From positions 1 through 64,000 of the forward strand of contig CACLHR010000002.1 of the NCBI GenBank assembly GCA_902606745.1: a stretch of DNA of 64,000 nucleotides, in the 5' to 3' direction. The position numbers were made by a program, and so were the translations under genes. Each line of letters opens with the position of its first letter. Within the stretch, counting starts at the first letter, position 1. Source of the DNA: an uncultured Gammaproteobacteria bacterium (GTDB lineage Bacteria; Pseudomonadota; Gammaproteobacteria; PS1; Pseudothioglobaceae). The notes below the pieces were generated by a model, which was not told the DNA's origin, searched no databases, and was given only the letters and a program-made list of their open reading frames with translations. Below are positions 36,131-45,499 of the stretch, in pieces.

Positions 36131-37191
36131 ACGCATGTGAATCTATTCTTGGCTTAAGTCCATACCAAGGAGGAAAGCCGATTGAAGAGCTTGAGCGTGA
36201 GTTAGGAATAAAAAACGTAATAAAGCTCGCTTCAAACGAAAATCCTTTAGGTGCTAGCCTGAAAGTAGTTAAGGCCATGAAGCTTTCTCTCAAAGAGATT
36301 CATAGATATCCAGATGGGAATGGCTATGAATTAAAAAAAAGTATAAGTGGTCACTTAGATGTAGCTATAGAAATGATTTCATTGGGAAATGGCTCTAATG
36401 AGTTATTGGAATTAGTCGCTAGAGTGTTTGTTTGCAAAAAGACAGACGAAGTGATTTTTTCACAGTATGCGTTTGTTGTTTATCCATTGGTTACTCAAGC
36501 CTTGGGTGCTACTGCAAAAGTAGCTCCAGCAAAAGAATACGGGCACGATTTAAATGCTATGCTTGAGTTAATTAACGATAACACGAAACTCATCTTTGTT
36601 GCCAATCCTAATAACCCTACAGGAACTCTGGTAAGCGACGATGAAATATATAACTTTTTAATTAAGGTCCCTAGCCGTATACCAGTGGTTTTGGATCAAG
36701 CGTATTTTGAATATTTGAATATTAATGATCAGGCTATTGACTGGTTAAATGAGTTTGATAATTTAATCATAACTCGTACCTTTTCAAAAGCTTATGGCTT
36801 GGCTGGTTTAAGAGTTGGATACTCAGTTTGCAGTCCAACAATTGCGGATTTCATTAACCGAGTTAGGGAGCCATTTAATGTTAATCATACAGCTCAAATA
36901 GCTGCAATTTGTGCCTTATCAGATTTGGACTATTTAAAGGAATCGAGAAAGGTAAATGACACTGGTTTAAGGCAGCTAGAGGAGGGTTTTACACGTCTTA
37001 AACTAAGCTATATTCCTTCTCACGCTAATTTTATTGCTGTTAAATTTTCTAATGCAATGGAAATATATAACAGTCTACTTAAAGAGGGTGTTATTGTACG
37101 CCCTGTAGAGATGGATAATTTTCTTAGAATTTCTATAGGCACTGCTGAAGAAAATACTTATTTGCTTCAAGCACTGGAAAAAATATTATGA
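36127..37191 (+). CDS. hisC: histidinol-phosphate / aromatic aminotransferase
   Basis: A 354-residue class I/II PLP aminotransferase of the HisC family: LASNENPLGAS near residue 36, VANPNNPTGTL near 158, and the PLP lysine in TRTFSKAYGLAGLRVGYSV. Its place between pheA and tyrA with 4-bp overlaps on both sides suggests a role in phenylalanine and tyrosine transamination as well as, or instead of, histidine synthesis. No other his genes lie here. Confidence 0.94.
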   Translation: MNACESILGLSPYQGGKPIEELERELGIKNVIKLASNENPLGASLKVVKAMKLSLKEIHRYPDGNGYELKKSISGHLDVAIEMISLGNGSNELLELVARVFVCKKTDEVIFSQYAFVVYPLVTQALGATAKVAPAKEYGHDLNAMLELINDNTKLIFVANPNNPTGTLVSDDEIYNFLIKVPSRIPVVLDQAYFEYLNINDQAIDWLNEFDNLIITRTFSKAYGLAGLRVGYSVCSPTIADFINRVREPFNVNHTAQIAAICALSDLDYLKESRKVNDTGLRQLEEGFTRLKLSYIPSHANFIAVKFSNAMEIYNSLLKEGVIVRPVEMDNFLRISIGTAEENTYLLQALEKIL

Positions 37192-38039
37192 TGAAAAAGA
37201 TTTGCATAATTGGAATAGGGTTGATTGGTGGGTCACTAGCGAAGGCGATTAATAAAACTCATCAGTCTGAAATTGTCTTTGGTTTTGGAAGAGATAAGTC
37301 TCGTCTTGAAAAAGCACAAAGAAGCAACGTTATTGCCCAATATTCAACTGATATAGGTGAGGCGTTAGATGGTGCGAATATGGTAATTATTGCTACACCA
37401 GTTGGAAGTTATGAATCAATACTTAAGAAAATTAAACCTCATATAGTCGAAGATATGATTATTAGTGATGTTGGCAGCACTAAAGTGAGTGTTATTGAAG
37501 CCGTCAAAGCAGTGTTTGGAAATACTCTTGATAACTTTATTCCTGCACACCCGATTGCTGGCAAAGAGAAGGTTGGTTTTGAAGTAAGTGATGCTGATTT
37601 ATTTGTAAATAGAAAAGTTATTATTACTCCTCTAAAAAATAACAATCCTGATTCAATAAAAATACTTGCAAAGATGTGGGAAGGGTTAGGTGCTGAAGTC
37701 GATTTTATGACTCCGCAATCGCACGACGACTTGTTAGGTATGACTTCACATTTACCCCATATGTTGGCTTTTTCTTTGGTTAATTACCTCATCAGTCAAC
37801 ATCCTGAAGCATCAATATATGCGGCCGGAGGTTTTAAAGATTTTTCTAGGATAGCTTCCGGCGATGCGATTATGTGGCGAGATATTTGTCTTCACAATCG
37901 AGATGCAATTGTTGCACACATTAATGGATATCAAGAATTATTGAATACTCTAGTTGATGCTATTGATAGTCAAAATAAAGAACAACTTGAATCACTGTTT
38001 ATTGAAGCGAAAAATACCCGTGATTCATGGATAGATTGA
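37188..38039 (+). CDS. tyrA: prephenate (arogenate) dehydrogenase
   Basis: NAD(P)-dependent oxidative decarboxylation of prephenate toward tyrosine. The 283-residue protein starts with a Rossmann motif KKICIIGIGLIGGSLAKAI and has VIIATPVGSY, FIPAHPIAGKEKVGFE with the catalytic His, and MTSHLPHMLAFSLV. It is a monofunctional TyrA lacking a chorismate mutase domain, complementary to the mutase domain in PheA. It overlaps hisC by 4 bp and precedes aroA by 9 bp. Confidence 0.96.
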   Translation: MMKKICIIGIGLIGGSLAKAINKTHQSEIVFGFGRDKSRLEKAQRSNVIAQYSTDIGEALDGANMVIIATPVGSYESILKKIKPHIVEDMIISDVGSTKVSVIEAVKAVFGNTLDNFIPAHPIAGKEKVGFEVSDADLFVNRKVIITPLKNNNPDSIKILAKMWEGLGAEVDFMTPQSHDDLLGMTSHLPHMLAFSLVNYLISQHPEASIYAAGGFKDFSRIASGDAIMWRDICLHNRDAIVAHINGYQELLNTLVDAIDSQNKEQLESLFIEAKNTRDSWID

Positions 38040-38048
38040 GGTGTCTTA

Positions 38049-39350
38049 ATGACTAATTTTAAGGCTTATTCTAGCCATTCATTAAATGGCTCCATTAAAG
38101 TGCCTGGTGATAAATCAATTTCTCATCGATCAATTATGTTGGGATCTATTGCGAATGGCGTTACTAATGTGTCTGGTTTTTTAGAGGGTAAAGATAGCTT
38201 AGCCACTTTGAGAGCGTTTCAACAGATGGGCGTCCAAATTGAGAAGGAGGGTTCTAATATTGCTATTAATGGTGTAGGTAAGCATGGCTTAAAATCTCCT
38301 ACGAAACCCCTTGATTTAGGGAATTCTGGGACCTCTATTCGACTCATGACAGGCCTTCTCAGTGCTCAAAGCTTTAATTCTCAACTTTGCGGAGATGAAT
38401 CTCTATCAAAAAGACCAATGGCAAGGGTGATTGAGCCGTTGTATATGATGGGGGCGAAAATTGATAGTTATGAATCAAAACCACCTTTATCTATAACTGG
38501 CAATCAGCAATTATCAGCGATTAATTACATCCTTCCTGTTGCCTCTGCCCAAATTAAATCGTGTTTATTGTTGGCAGGGTTATATGCTGAGGGAGAAACT
38601 TGCATTGTTGAAAACAGCACTACAAGAGATCACACCGAGAGAATGCTGAGAGGTTTTGGCTACCCTGTCAATATTTCTAATGGCCAAATTTCGTTAATGG
38701 GTGGCGGCGAATTAAATGCTTGCGATATAGAGGTGCCTAGTGATATTTCTTCAGCCGCTTTCTTTATCGTTGCTGCTAGTATTGCTAAAGAGTCGGATAT
38801 AACACTGAATGCAGTGAACATTAACCCTACACGAACTGGAATCCTTGATATTCTTGATTTGATGGGCGCAAATATTACACTGACTGATAAGAGAATTGTT
38901 GCTGGTGAGCTGGTCGCTGATATTCGTGTCTGTTCAGCTGAACTCCATGGAATTAATATACCGCATGAACTAGTACCTTTGGCGATTGATGAATTTCCAG
39001 TTATTTTTATTGCTGCAAGCTGTGCAACAGGTGAAACTGTATTAACGGGTGCAAAAGAGTTGAGGGTTAAAGAGTCAGACCGTATTCAAGTTATGGCTGA
39101 TGGTTTAAAAGTTTTAGGTATTGAAATTGAAGTTCTTAAAGATGGAATTCGAATTCAAGGTGGAGAGTTTAGTAAGCAAAATTCGGTAATCAAATCCCAC
39201 CAAGACCATCGTATCTCAATGTCATTTGCAATTGCCTCATGTAGATCTGAATATGACATTAGGATAGAAGGTGTCGATAATGTTCAGACATCCTTTCCAA
39301 ATTTTTTAGAATTGGCTAACAAAATTGGCATGAATATTGAAGAAATTTGA
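38049..39350 (+). CDS. aroA: 3-phosphoshikimate 1-carboxyvinyltransferase (EPSP synthase)
   Basis: A 433-residue EPSP synthase with the two classical signatures LGNSGTSIRLMTGLL (phosphoenolpyruvate site) and RVKESDRIQVMADGL, plus PGDKSISHRSIML at the N-terminus. The loop reads LGNSGTSIRLMTG with Ala-poor sequence, typical of class II-like or gammaproteobacterial enzymes in tyrA-aroA clusters. It closes the aromatic amino acid cluster; the cmk-rpsA genes that often follow are absent here, and lepB comes next instead. Confidence 0.97.
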   Translation: MTNFKAYSSHSLNGSIKVPGDKSISHRSIMLGSIANGVTNVSGFLEGKDSLATLRAFQQMGVQIEKEGSNIAINGVGKHGLKSPTKPLDLGNSGTSIRLMTGLLSAQSFNSQLCGDESLSKRPMARVIEPLYMMGAKIDSYESKPPLSITGNQQLSAINYILPVASAQIKSCLLLAGLYAEGETCIVENSTTRDHTERMLRGFGYPVNISNGQISLMGGGELNACDIEVPSDISSAAFFIVAASIAKESDITLNAVNINPTRTGILDILDLMGANITLTDKRIVAGELVADIRVCSAELHGINIPHELVPLAIDEFPVIFIAASCATGETVLTGAKELRVKESDRIQVMADGLKVLGIEIEVLKDGIRIQGGEFSKQNSVIKSHQDHRISMSFAIASCRSEYDIRIEGVDNVQTSFPNFLELANKIGMNIEEI

Positions 39351-39430
39351 CATTTGTAATGTTATATAAATCTTCAGAACCTTGCTCAGGGTGATTGCTA
39401 TAATACGTTTTTTTTATAAAGAGAAAAAAT

Positions 39431-40333
39431 ATGACAATTGAAAATGCCGAATCATTTTTTGCCTTGGATGTATTGAGTTGGCTTTTTTTAGCAATTTTGC
39501 TGGCAATCGCTATTGTCTTGATTGATCTACTATTTTTCTCAAAAACTAGTCCTGAAAGTGAAATTAAAGTAACTGAAAAGAGGTCAGCTTTTAGAAAAAT
39601 TTGTTACTTTCTAATCTTCTTAAAGTTTTCAAAATCCGAAAAATATAAGCATCGACCTAAAGTTGTTCAATGGTCAATTGAGCTCTTCCCAGTGTTGTTG
39701 TTGGTTTTAGTCTTTCGAGGGTTTATCTTTGAGCCGTTTCGAGTGCCTTCGAATTCAATGATGCCAACACTATTAACTGGTGATTTTATCTTAGTTAATA
39801 AGTTTGATTATGGTTTAAGACTACCGATACTCAACTCTAAAATTATTGATTTTTCAAAGCCAGAAAGGGGTGATGTTATTGTATTCAGATATCCCAATTA
39901 TGAGCATAGCGCTGGTTACTCTGGCGTAGATTTCATTAAGCGAGTGGTTGCTCTTCCAGGTGATACTATTAGCTATGAAAAGGACCAACTAACAGTCAAT
40001 GGCGAGTCTGTTGAGTACAGAAAAATTGGTTCTTACCAAGGCGTTGATTCGGGTAAAGCGATGAGCGGTTATCGTCATATTAGAGAGATAATTAGTGAGG
40101 CTGATCATGACATCTTGCTTCACCCTTTAGGAAACTCTAGAAAACTTTCTAAAACAACTGTTCCCGAAGGCCATTACTTTGTAATGGGTGACAATAGACC
40201 TCATAGCAGTGATTCTCGGTTCTGGGGTTATGTGCCAGAAGACTACATTCTTGGTAGAGCAGTCGGAATATGGATGCACTGGGATTGGAATCATAACTCC
40301 ATGCAGTTCAGCCGAATAGGCAGCTTTAATTAG
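39431..40333 (+). CDS. lepB: signal peptidase I
   Basis: A 300-residue inner-membrane serine protease that removes signal peptides from exported proteins. Two N-terminal membrane segments (about residues 14-36 and 87-101) precede the catalytic Ser in RVPSNSMMPTLLTGDFILV and the catalytic Lys in DFIKRVVALPGDTI; the C-terminal MGDNRPHSSDSRFWGYVP is also conserved. In many gammaproteobacteria lepB sits directly before rnc-era; here it is about 6 kb away. It converges with ctpA with an 19-bp gap. Confidence 0.96.
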   Translation: MTIENAESFFALDVLSWLFLAILLAIAIVLIDLLFFSKTSPESEIKVTEKRSAFRKICYFLIFLKFSKSEKYKHRPKVVQWSIELFPVLLLVLVFRGFIFEPFRVPSNSMMPTLLTGDFILVNKFDYGLRLPILNSKIIDFSKPERGDVIVFRYPNYEHSAGYSGVDFIKRVVALPGDTISYEKDQLTVNGESVEYRKIGSYQGVDSGKAMSGYRHIREIISEADHDILLHPLGNSRKLSKTTVPEGHYFVMGDNRPHSSDSRFWGYVPEDYILGRAVGIWMHWDWNHNSMQFSRIGSFN

Positions 40334-40352
40334 CCAGCTGAAAAATTGACTT

Positions 40353-41693
40353 TTATTTTTTGGTTATAACTTTCAAAGCTTTAAGTACATTGATAGCTTC
40401 GTGAACAAAGTAGTCTTCTCTGAGTAGTTCTATAAAATCCTTGTCTCTATTCTCTGTAATTTTGTTCTGAATTTCAAGAATATCCTCTTCAGATAAATCA
40501 GTAGGGTTCTCTGAAGATAAATGATTTTTTAAGTCTTTTTCTTGAGATTTTAAGTCAATTGCATCTTCAAAACTGCTTAGAGTGATATCTTCTAAATAGA
40601 TATCAGGAACAATACCTTTTGCTTGAATAGATCTTCCTGAAGGGGTGTAGTATCGTGCTGTGGTTAGTTTAAGGCCAAAGCCATCCTCTAAACCTAACAT
40701 TGACTGTACAGTACCCTTACCAAATGACTCTGCACCCATAATGATTGCACGGTTGTGATCTTGGAGAGCACCGGCAACAATCTCAGAGGAAGAAGCAGAT
40801 CCTTTGTTCATCAATACAATAATTGGAGCTCCATTAAGAATATCTCCTGGTTTAGTTGGGAAGGAAATATTAGCACTAGAAGTTCTACCTTCTGTGTAGA
40901 CAACAATGCCATCATTATCAATAAATAAATTGGCAACATCAATGGAGGAGTTTAATAATCCACCTGGATTGTTTCTTAAGTCAAGAATCAAGGAATCAAG
41001 TTTTTTATTATTGTCAGTAGCAAGTTCTGAGACAATATCTTTCACTAATTCAGCAGTGGGGTTTTGAAACTGTGAGATTCGAATATAACCAATACCTTCA
41101 TCCAAAAGGAGACCTTTAGCAGAAACAATAGTAATAATTTCACGAGTTATTTCAACAACAAATGGAGCAATGTCGGGTCTACCAATAGTCAACTTAATTT
41201 TCGTTCCCGGAGCGCCTCTCATTAATTTCACTCCTTCTTCAAGATTGATTTGACTAACTTTTTGATCATCAATTTGTAGAATAATGTCGCCAGCTTGAAG
41301 ACCTGCGCGGTATGCCGGCGTGTCATCTATGGGGGAAATAATCTCAATAAAATCACCCTGTGTACCAATAACAATTCCCAAACCACCAAATTTACCCATC
41401 GTGCTTTCACTTAGGTCGGATTGGTCTTCTGGATCAAGAAAGCTTGAATGAGGATCAAGTCCTTCAATCAACCCTTTAATGGCATTCTTAAACATTGTTT
41501 CATCATCAATCTCATCGACGTATAATTGCTTGATTTGTGAGTAGACAGCGGTAAAAGTGTTTAACCCTTCAAAAAAATCCGGTGAATCTAAAGGAGAATA
41601 GTTTTCATCTGCCAAACAAACATTGGAGATATTTGAAAACAAAAATAACGTAAATAAACAAATAGTTTTTATTAAATTTTTTAGAGAGAACAT
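40353..41693 (-). CDS. S41 family C-terminal processing peptidase
   Basis: A 446-residue periplasmic carboxyl-terminal protease. A signal peptide (residues about 1-28, LIKTICLFTLFLFSNISNVCLA) leads into a PDZ domain (FGGLGIVIGTQGDFIEIISP...DDTPAYRAGLQAGDIIL) and the S41 catalytic domain, with the Ser in NKGSASSSEIVAGALQDH and the Lys in GAESFGKGTVQS. It trims C-termini of envelope proteins. Length and architecture match the CtpA group rather than the longer Prc. Confidence 0.94.
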   Translation of the reverse strand: MFSLKNLIKTICLFTLFLFSNISNVCLADENYSPLDSPDFFEGLNTFTAVYSQIKQLYVDEIDDETMFKNAIKGLIEGLDPHSSFLDPEDQSDLSESTMGKFGGLGIVIGTQGDFIEIISPIDDTPAYRAGLQAGDIILQIDDQKVSQINLEEGVKLMRGAPGTKIKLTIGRPDIAPFVVEITREIITIVSAKGLLLDEGIGYIRISQFQNPTAELVKDIVSELATDNNKKLDSLILDLRNNPGGLLNSSIDVANLFIDNDGIVVYTEGRTSSANISFPTKPGDILNGAPIIVLMNKGSASSSEIVAGALQDHNRAIIMGAESFGKGTVQSMLGLEDGFGLKLTTARYYTPSGRSIQAKGIVPDIYLEDITLSSFEDAIDLKSQEKDLKNHLSSENPTDLSEEDILEIQNKITENRDKDFIELLREDYFVHEAINVLKALKVITKK

Positions 41694-41868
41694 GATTTAA
41701 TTATTCAATGCTGTAATATTAAAATTAGTAGGGTTGTATTAATGGGCAAATTGTACTTTGTTTTATTTTATTAATTATGGAGAAATAATAAAGTTTTTAT
41801 GAAGAAAAAACAATGTTTTTTCATTCAATCTCTTGCAATTGTTAAAATCATACATTGATAAATCTATT

Positions 41869-41945
41869 GCGTCCGTAGCTCAGCTGGATAGAGTGTCGGC
41901 CTCCGAAGCCGAATGTCGGGTGTTCAAATCACCTCGGACGCACCA
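41869..41945 (+). tRNA. tRNA-Arg (anticodon CCG)
   Basis: A 77-nt cloverleaf with encoded CCA. The acceptor stem GCGTCCG pairs with CGGACGC, the anticodon stem TCGGC pairs with GCCGA around the loop CTCCGAA, giving anticodon CCG for codon CGG. The T-loop is TTCAAAT. It lies alone, 175 bp upstream of ctpA on the opposite strand, and its 3' half recurs in degraded form at 44160-44202. Confidence 0.97.
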
Positions 41946-42050
41946 TACTCTAGGCGAGATTCTATAAGGAGTTTGAAAGTTTTTTACCAAGCCTTAAATT
42001 GAATCATTAGTATATTATTAAATCAGAGCTAAATTTTGTCAAAGTGTTAA

Positions 42051-42086
42051 AATGAATATTGACTTCTATCTGAGTTAATATTCATT
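42051..42086. repeat. inverted repeat AATGAATATT / AATATTCATT
   Basis: Perfect 10-bp inverted repeat (42051-42060 and 42077-42086) with a 16-bp spacer, about 75 bp before the methyltransferase gene. It is AT-only apart from one G/C pair per arm, with no T-run, so it could be an operator or a weak hairpin. The rest of the interval from the tRNA to 42161 shows nothing else. Confidence 0.4.
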
Positions 42087-42161
42087 TATTGCAATGGAAG
42101 TTTTTGCAATTTATTTTAGAAGGGGTTCATTATCAAGAGTTAGCTGAATAATTCAAAGGTT

Positions 42162-42899
42162 ATGCAAAGTATGAAAAATAAAAACAGTGCAGGTGACAAT
42201 ATAATATCAAATGATAGTAATTGGCGGTTTTCTGGTGATACAGTAAGTGCTTTTGACGAGCATATTAAAAAGTCAGTACCACTTTATTTAGAGGGGCATC
42301 AAATAACCTGTGATTTAAGTAAGTTCTTTGTTAATAATAATTCTATTGTTTATGAAATAGGTAGCTCAACAGGCGTATTAACCACCAAGTTATCAGAGAC
42401 TAATAAAACCAAGCTGGGTGTACGTTTTATTGGACTAGATGTTGAGAAAGATATGGTAGATTATGCTAATCAGAATTTAGCCAAGCCTAGTAATAATAAT
42501 GTGAGTTTTGAACATGCAGACATTGTATCGGTAGAATTAGAAAAGTCTGATTTAATAGCTTGCTACTATACTGTTCAATTCATACCACCTGCTGTGAGAC
42601 AAAAAGTGATAGACAAATTGTACCAATCACTAAATTGGGGTGGGGCATTCATAATGTTTGAAAAAATTAGGGCACCAGATGCTAGGTTTCAAGACATTAT
42701 TAACACACTTTATTTAAATTACAAATTAGAGAATGGCTATAGTGAAAAAAATATTGTTACGAAAATGATGAGCCTAAAAGGAATATTAGAGCCTTTTTCA
42801 ACGCAAGGAAATATTGATATGTTGAAAAGAGCGGGGTTCGTTGATATTGTATCAGTGCAGAAGTATTTGTGTTTTGAGGGTTTTTTGGCTATTAAATAA
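42162..42899 (+). CDS. CmoA-like SAM-dependent enzyme (paralogue of carboxy-SAM synthase)
   Basis: A 245-residue class I methyltransferase-fold protein. It parallels CmoA along its length: WRFSGDTVSAFDEHIKKSVPLY, VYEIGSSTGVLTTKL (SAM loop), CYYTVQFIPPAVRQKVIDKLYQSLNWGGAF, and a C-terminal YSEKNIVTKMMSLKGILEPF. CmoA makes carboxy-SAM from prephenate for wobble-uridine modification. In E. coli CmoA, as I recall it, an Arg (about 199) in SQKRTMLENV binds the extra carboxylate; here the aligned residue is Met (VTKMMSLKGI). So this copy probably binds ordinary SAM and modifies something else. It sits between tRNA-Arg and a decayed tRNA copy, beside another methyltransferase-like gene. Confidence 0.8.
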   Translation: MQSMKNKNSAGDNIISNDSNWRFSGDTVSAFDEHIKKSVPLYLEGHQITCDLSKFFVNNNSIVYEIGSSTGVLTTKLSETNKTKLGVRFIGLDVEKDMVDYANQNLAKPSNNNVSFEHADIVSVELEKSDLIACYYTVQFIPPAVRQKVIDKLYQSLNWGGAFIMFEKIRAPDARFQDIINTLYLNYKLENGYSEKNIVTKMMSLKGILEPFSTQGNIDMLKRAGFVDIVSVQKYLCFEGFLAIK

Positions 42900-42972
42900 A
42901 TATCTAGAGAATAGATAGATATTTTTATCAAAATTTATTTAACAATTTTTTTAGTATTGGAACCTTTAATAT

Positions 42973-44034
42973 ATGAGCATAAAAATATTAACTCAAAATT
43001 TTATTAGTCATGCCCCTGAATTTTATTCAGACCTAGAGCTGAATGATTTGGATAGTAAGCATGCGGTTATTGTTAAAGATGCTTACGATTTTTTAGATGA
43101 TGAAGGTACTTATAAAGCAAATAACTTTCGAAACTGGACTACTCAGACTGATCAGGGCGCTCCAATGCAGATGTCAGCCTTTAATATTTACACACATGGA
43201 TTTCCATATACATTTTTAAAATTTTTATTCGTGAAGGTTTTTCGTAGGGATACTGAAAGACATCTTCTAAATAGTTTTATGGATGATATATCTATAATAA
43301 AATCCATTGGCGGTGAAAGTATCTTAAAGGAGAACCCAGTTCATACTTCACCAGGTGCAACAGAAGCTTATTTTATAGAAGGCACCAGTGTAAATTTACG
43401 CTGGTTGCGATATATATATATAACTCAACAGATTATTAATCATAATCTGTTATCAGATACTGGTGTTTGGGTGGATGTAGGGTCTTATTATGGTGGTTAT
43501 CAAAGTATAGTTCGTAAGTACTTTCCTAAAACAACTATTGTTATGGTAGATTTTCATCATCAACTTTGTCGTAGCTATATTTTTCTATCAAAAATATACC
43601 AAGATGCTGAACACATTCTACCAGACCAACTTTCAAATTATAAAAGTTTAGAGAGCATGCCAAAAGGGTCGTTTGTTTATGTTCCGGTTTCTGATTATTA
43701 TAAAATTGCCAACCAAAAAGTAGACTTAGTTACTAACTTTTTTAGTCTTGGTGAGATGCGCAGAGAATTTCATTCGGTTTATATGCATAGTACTTTATTT
43801 AAGGAATCAAAAAAAGTTTATTTGATTAATCGTTTCATAGGTTCCCCTTTTTTTGAAAAAACATTTGATACTGATATTACAATAATTGACTACATGTCAA
43901 ATAAACAAAAAATAGATTATTTCGACATATTTCCAATGTCACACTATATTTTGGTTAAGCGAGAGTTGTTTGGAAGGATTGCATCTAGAAATCTTAGCTC
44001 TTCATATTTTGAGATAATGACATCTAGTCAGTAA
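42973..44034 (+). CDS. putative sugar O-methyltransferase-like protein
   Basis: A 353-residue protein resembling the putative sugar O-methyltransferase group often found in surface-polysaccharide loci. Visible cues are an N-terminal region without known motif, then VWVDVGSYYGGYQSIVRKYFP as a likely SAM-binding loop (near residue 165) and TTIVMVDFHHQL as the following acidic strand, with LVTNFFSLGEMRREF near 258. It follows the CmoA-like gene by 73 bp on the same strand. Substrate unknown, and no glycosyltransferases accompany it. It may be cargo of a small island at the tRNA. Confidence 0.55.
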   Translation: MSIKILTQNFISHAPEFYSDLELNDLDSKHAVIVKDAYDFLDDEGTYKANNFRNWTTQTDQGAPMQMSAFNIYTHGFPYTFLKFLFVKVFRRDTERHLLNSFMDDISIIKSIGGESILKENPVHTSPGATEAYFIEGTSVNLRWLRYIYITQQIINHNLLSDTGVWVDVGSYYGGYQSIVRKYFPKTTIVMVDFHHQLCRSYIFLSKIYQDAEHILPDQLSNYKSLESMPKGSFVYVPVSDYYKIANQKVDLVTNFFSLGEMRREFHSVYMHSTLFKESKKVYLINRFIGSPFFEKTFDTDITIIDYMSNKQKIDYFDIFPMSHYILVKRELFGRIASRNLSSSYFEIMTSSQ

Positions 44035-44128
44035 ATATGCAAGACAAACAACAAGGCAGTGTGATTTAAATTGAAAATATCTTAAGAAACCCTTAGTAGG
44101 AGTGTCCTTTTGACTGAGAATAAAAGAT

Positions 44129-44202
44129 ACGTCAAGAATTCAGCTAGATTCTTGCAGAACTCCGAAGCTGAATGTCTGGTGTTCGAATCACATCGGACGC
44201 AC
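44129..44202 (+). pseudogene. degenerate second copy of tRNA-Arg(CCG)
   Basis: Positions 44160-44202 match the 3' part of the tRNA at 41901-41943 in 39 of 43 bases, from the anticodon loop (CTCCGAA kept) to GGACGCAC. Weaker similarity continues upstream to about 44129 (ACGTC...TTCAGCTAGAT). The acceptor and T stems no longer pair properly and no CCA is encoded, so it is not functional. It is either an attachment-site remnant from integration at the tRNA or a decayed tandem copy. Confidence 0.75.
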
Positions 44203-44234
44203 TTGCTTACTAAATATTTTAAATGTTGAGATAA

Positions 44235-44714
44235 ATGTCAATTATTTATAAAAAAGCAATATTTTCGAGTTGTTATGCATATAGATATTCGCTTTCCCGT
44301 ATTTGGGATAAGAAAAAAAAGTTTGTTTTGTTTATAGGACTTAATCCATCAACGGCTGACGATAAAGTCGATGATCCAACGATACGAAGGTGTGTTAATT
44401 TTGCAAAAAACTGGGGGTATGGTGGCTTTTTGATTGTGAATCTTTTTGCTTATAGAACAACATTGCCTTCCAACCTTAAAAAAGTAAAATGTCCTGTTGG
44501 AAAGGATAATGATAAATATATTGTGAAACTATCAAAAAAAGCTGATTTAATTGTCGCCGCATGGGGAAATAATGGAAATCTCTATAGTAGAGACAAACAA
44601 GTATTGAACCTTATTCCAAACCTTATGTGTTTGAAAATTAACAAATCAGGCCAACCAGCTCATCCTTTGTATTTAAAAAAAGATTTAAAACTAATTAAAT
44701 TTGCTAGATTATGA
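44235..44714 (+). CDS. DUF1643 family protein
   Basis: A 159-residue DUF1643 protein, recognised from LFIGLNPSTADDKVDDPTIRRCVNFAKNWGYGGFLIVNLFAYRTT and AAWGNNGN. The family is scattered, often near mobile elements, and has no firm function. The stop overlaps the lgt start by 4 bp, so it is translated with lgt. It begins 32 bp after the tRNA remnant, so it could belong to the island or simply be the first gene of the host operon. Confidence 0.9.
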   Translation: MSIIYKKAIFSSCYAYRYSLSRIWDKKKKFVLFIGLNPSTADDKVDDPTIRRCVNFAKNWGYGGFLIVNLFAYRTTLPSNLKKVKCPVGKDNDKYIVKLSKKADLIVAAWGNNGNLYSRDKQVLNLIPNLMCLKINKSGQPAHPLYLKKDLKLIKFARL

Positions 44715-45499
44715 AATATATCGTTATTGACCCTGTAATTCTGGATTTGGGTATTGTAAAAATACATTGGTATGGAGTAATGTATTTATTGGCTTTTTTG
44801 GTGGCCTATTTACTTGCTAAGTACAGAGCAAATTTGAATGAAGAATGGAGTACTCAGGAAATTGATGATTTAATTTTTTATGGAGCTTTGGGTGCAGTTT
44901 TAGGTGGACGTTTAGGCTATATGATGTTTTACAGTTTGCCAACTTTTTTAGTTAATCCTTTAATTTTTTTAGACTTTCAAAATGGTGGAATGTCTTTTCA
45001 TGGTGGTTTTCTTGGAGTTTTACTTGCAATGTTGTTATTTAATCGCAAGTCGAAAAAAAGTTTTTTTCAAACAACCGACTTTATTGCTCCATTAGTGCCT
45101 CTTGGTTTGGCCTTTGGAAGAATTGGTAATTATATAAATGCTGAGCTTTGGGGAAAGGTGACTGCTAGTGCTTGGGGTATATATTCCCCCGACCAGAGTG
45201 GAGTGTGGGCTCAGCGCTACCCGACGCAACTCTTTGAAGCTCTTCTCGAGGGTGTTGTACTATTTTTTATTTTGTGGATTTTTAGCAAAAAAAATCGACC
45301 ATTGATAGCTACATCTTCCCTATTTTTGATTTTCTATGGATTCTTTAGATTTATAATTGAGTTCATCAGAGTGCCAGATGCTCAATTGGGATATTTAGCT
45401 TTTGAGTGGTTAACGATGGGGCAGTTATTAAGCTTTCCGATGATTGTTATTGGTATTTATTTATATTATAAGTCTTACTATTTAGAGAAACAATTATGA
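44711..45499 (+). CDS. lgt: prolipoprotein diacylglyceryl transferase
   Basis: A 262-residue inner-membrane enzyme with about seven membrane segments, attaching diacylglycerol to the lipobox cysteine of prelipoproteins. Conserved stretches are [43 protein letters not shown] and the signature [18 protein letters not shown], with [13 protein letters not shown] after it. Its clients in this window include BamD and Pal. It overlaps thyA by 4 bp. Confidence 0.97.
   Translation: MKYIVIDPVILDLGIVKIHWYGVMYLLAFLVAYLLAKYRANLNEEWSTQEIDDLIFYGALGAVLGGRLGYMMFYSLPTFLVNPLIFLDFQNGGMSFHGGFLGVLLAMLLFNRKSKKSFFQTTDFIAPLVPLGLAFGRIGNYINAELWGKVTASAWGIYSPDQSGVWAQRYPTQLFEALLEGVVLFFILWIFSKKNRPLIATSSLFLIFYGFFRFIIEFIRVPDAQLGYLAFEWLTMGQLLSFPMIVIGIYLYYKSYYLEKQL

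Noticed and set aside
44129-44202. A second functional tRNA-Arg
   Set aside because: The acceptor and T stems no longer pair, the anticodon stem is distorted and no CCA is encoded, although CTCCGAA is kept.
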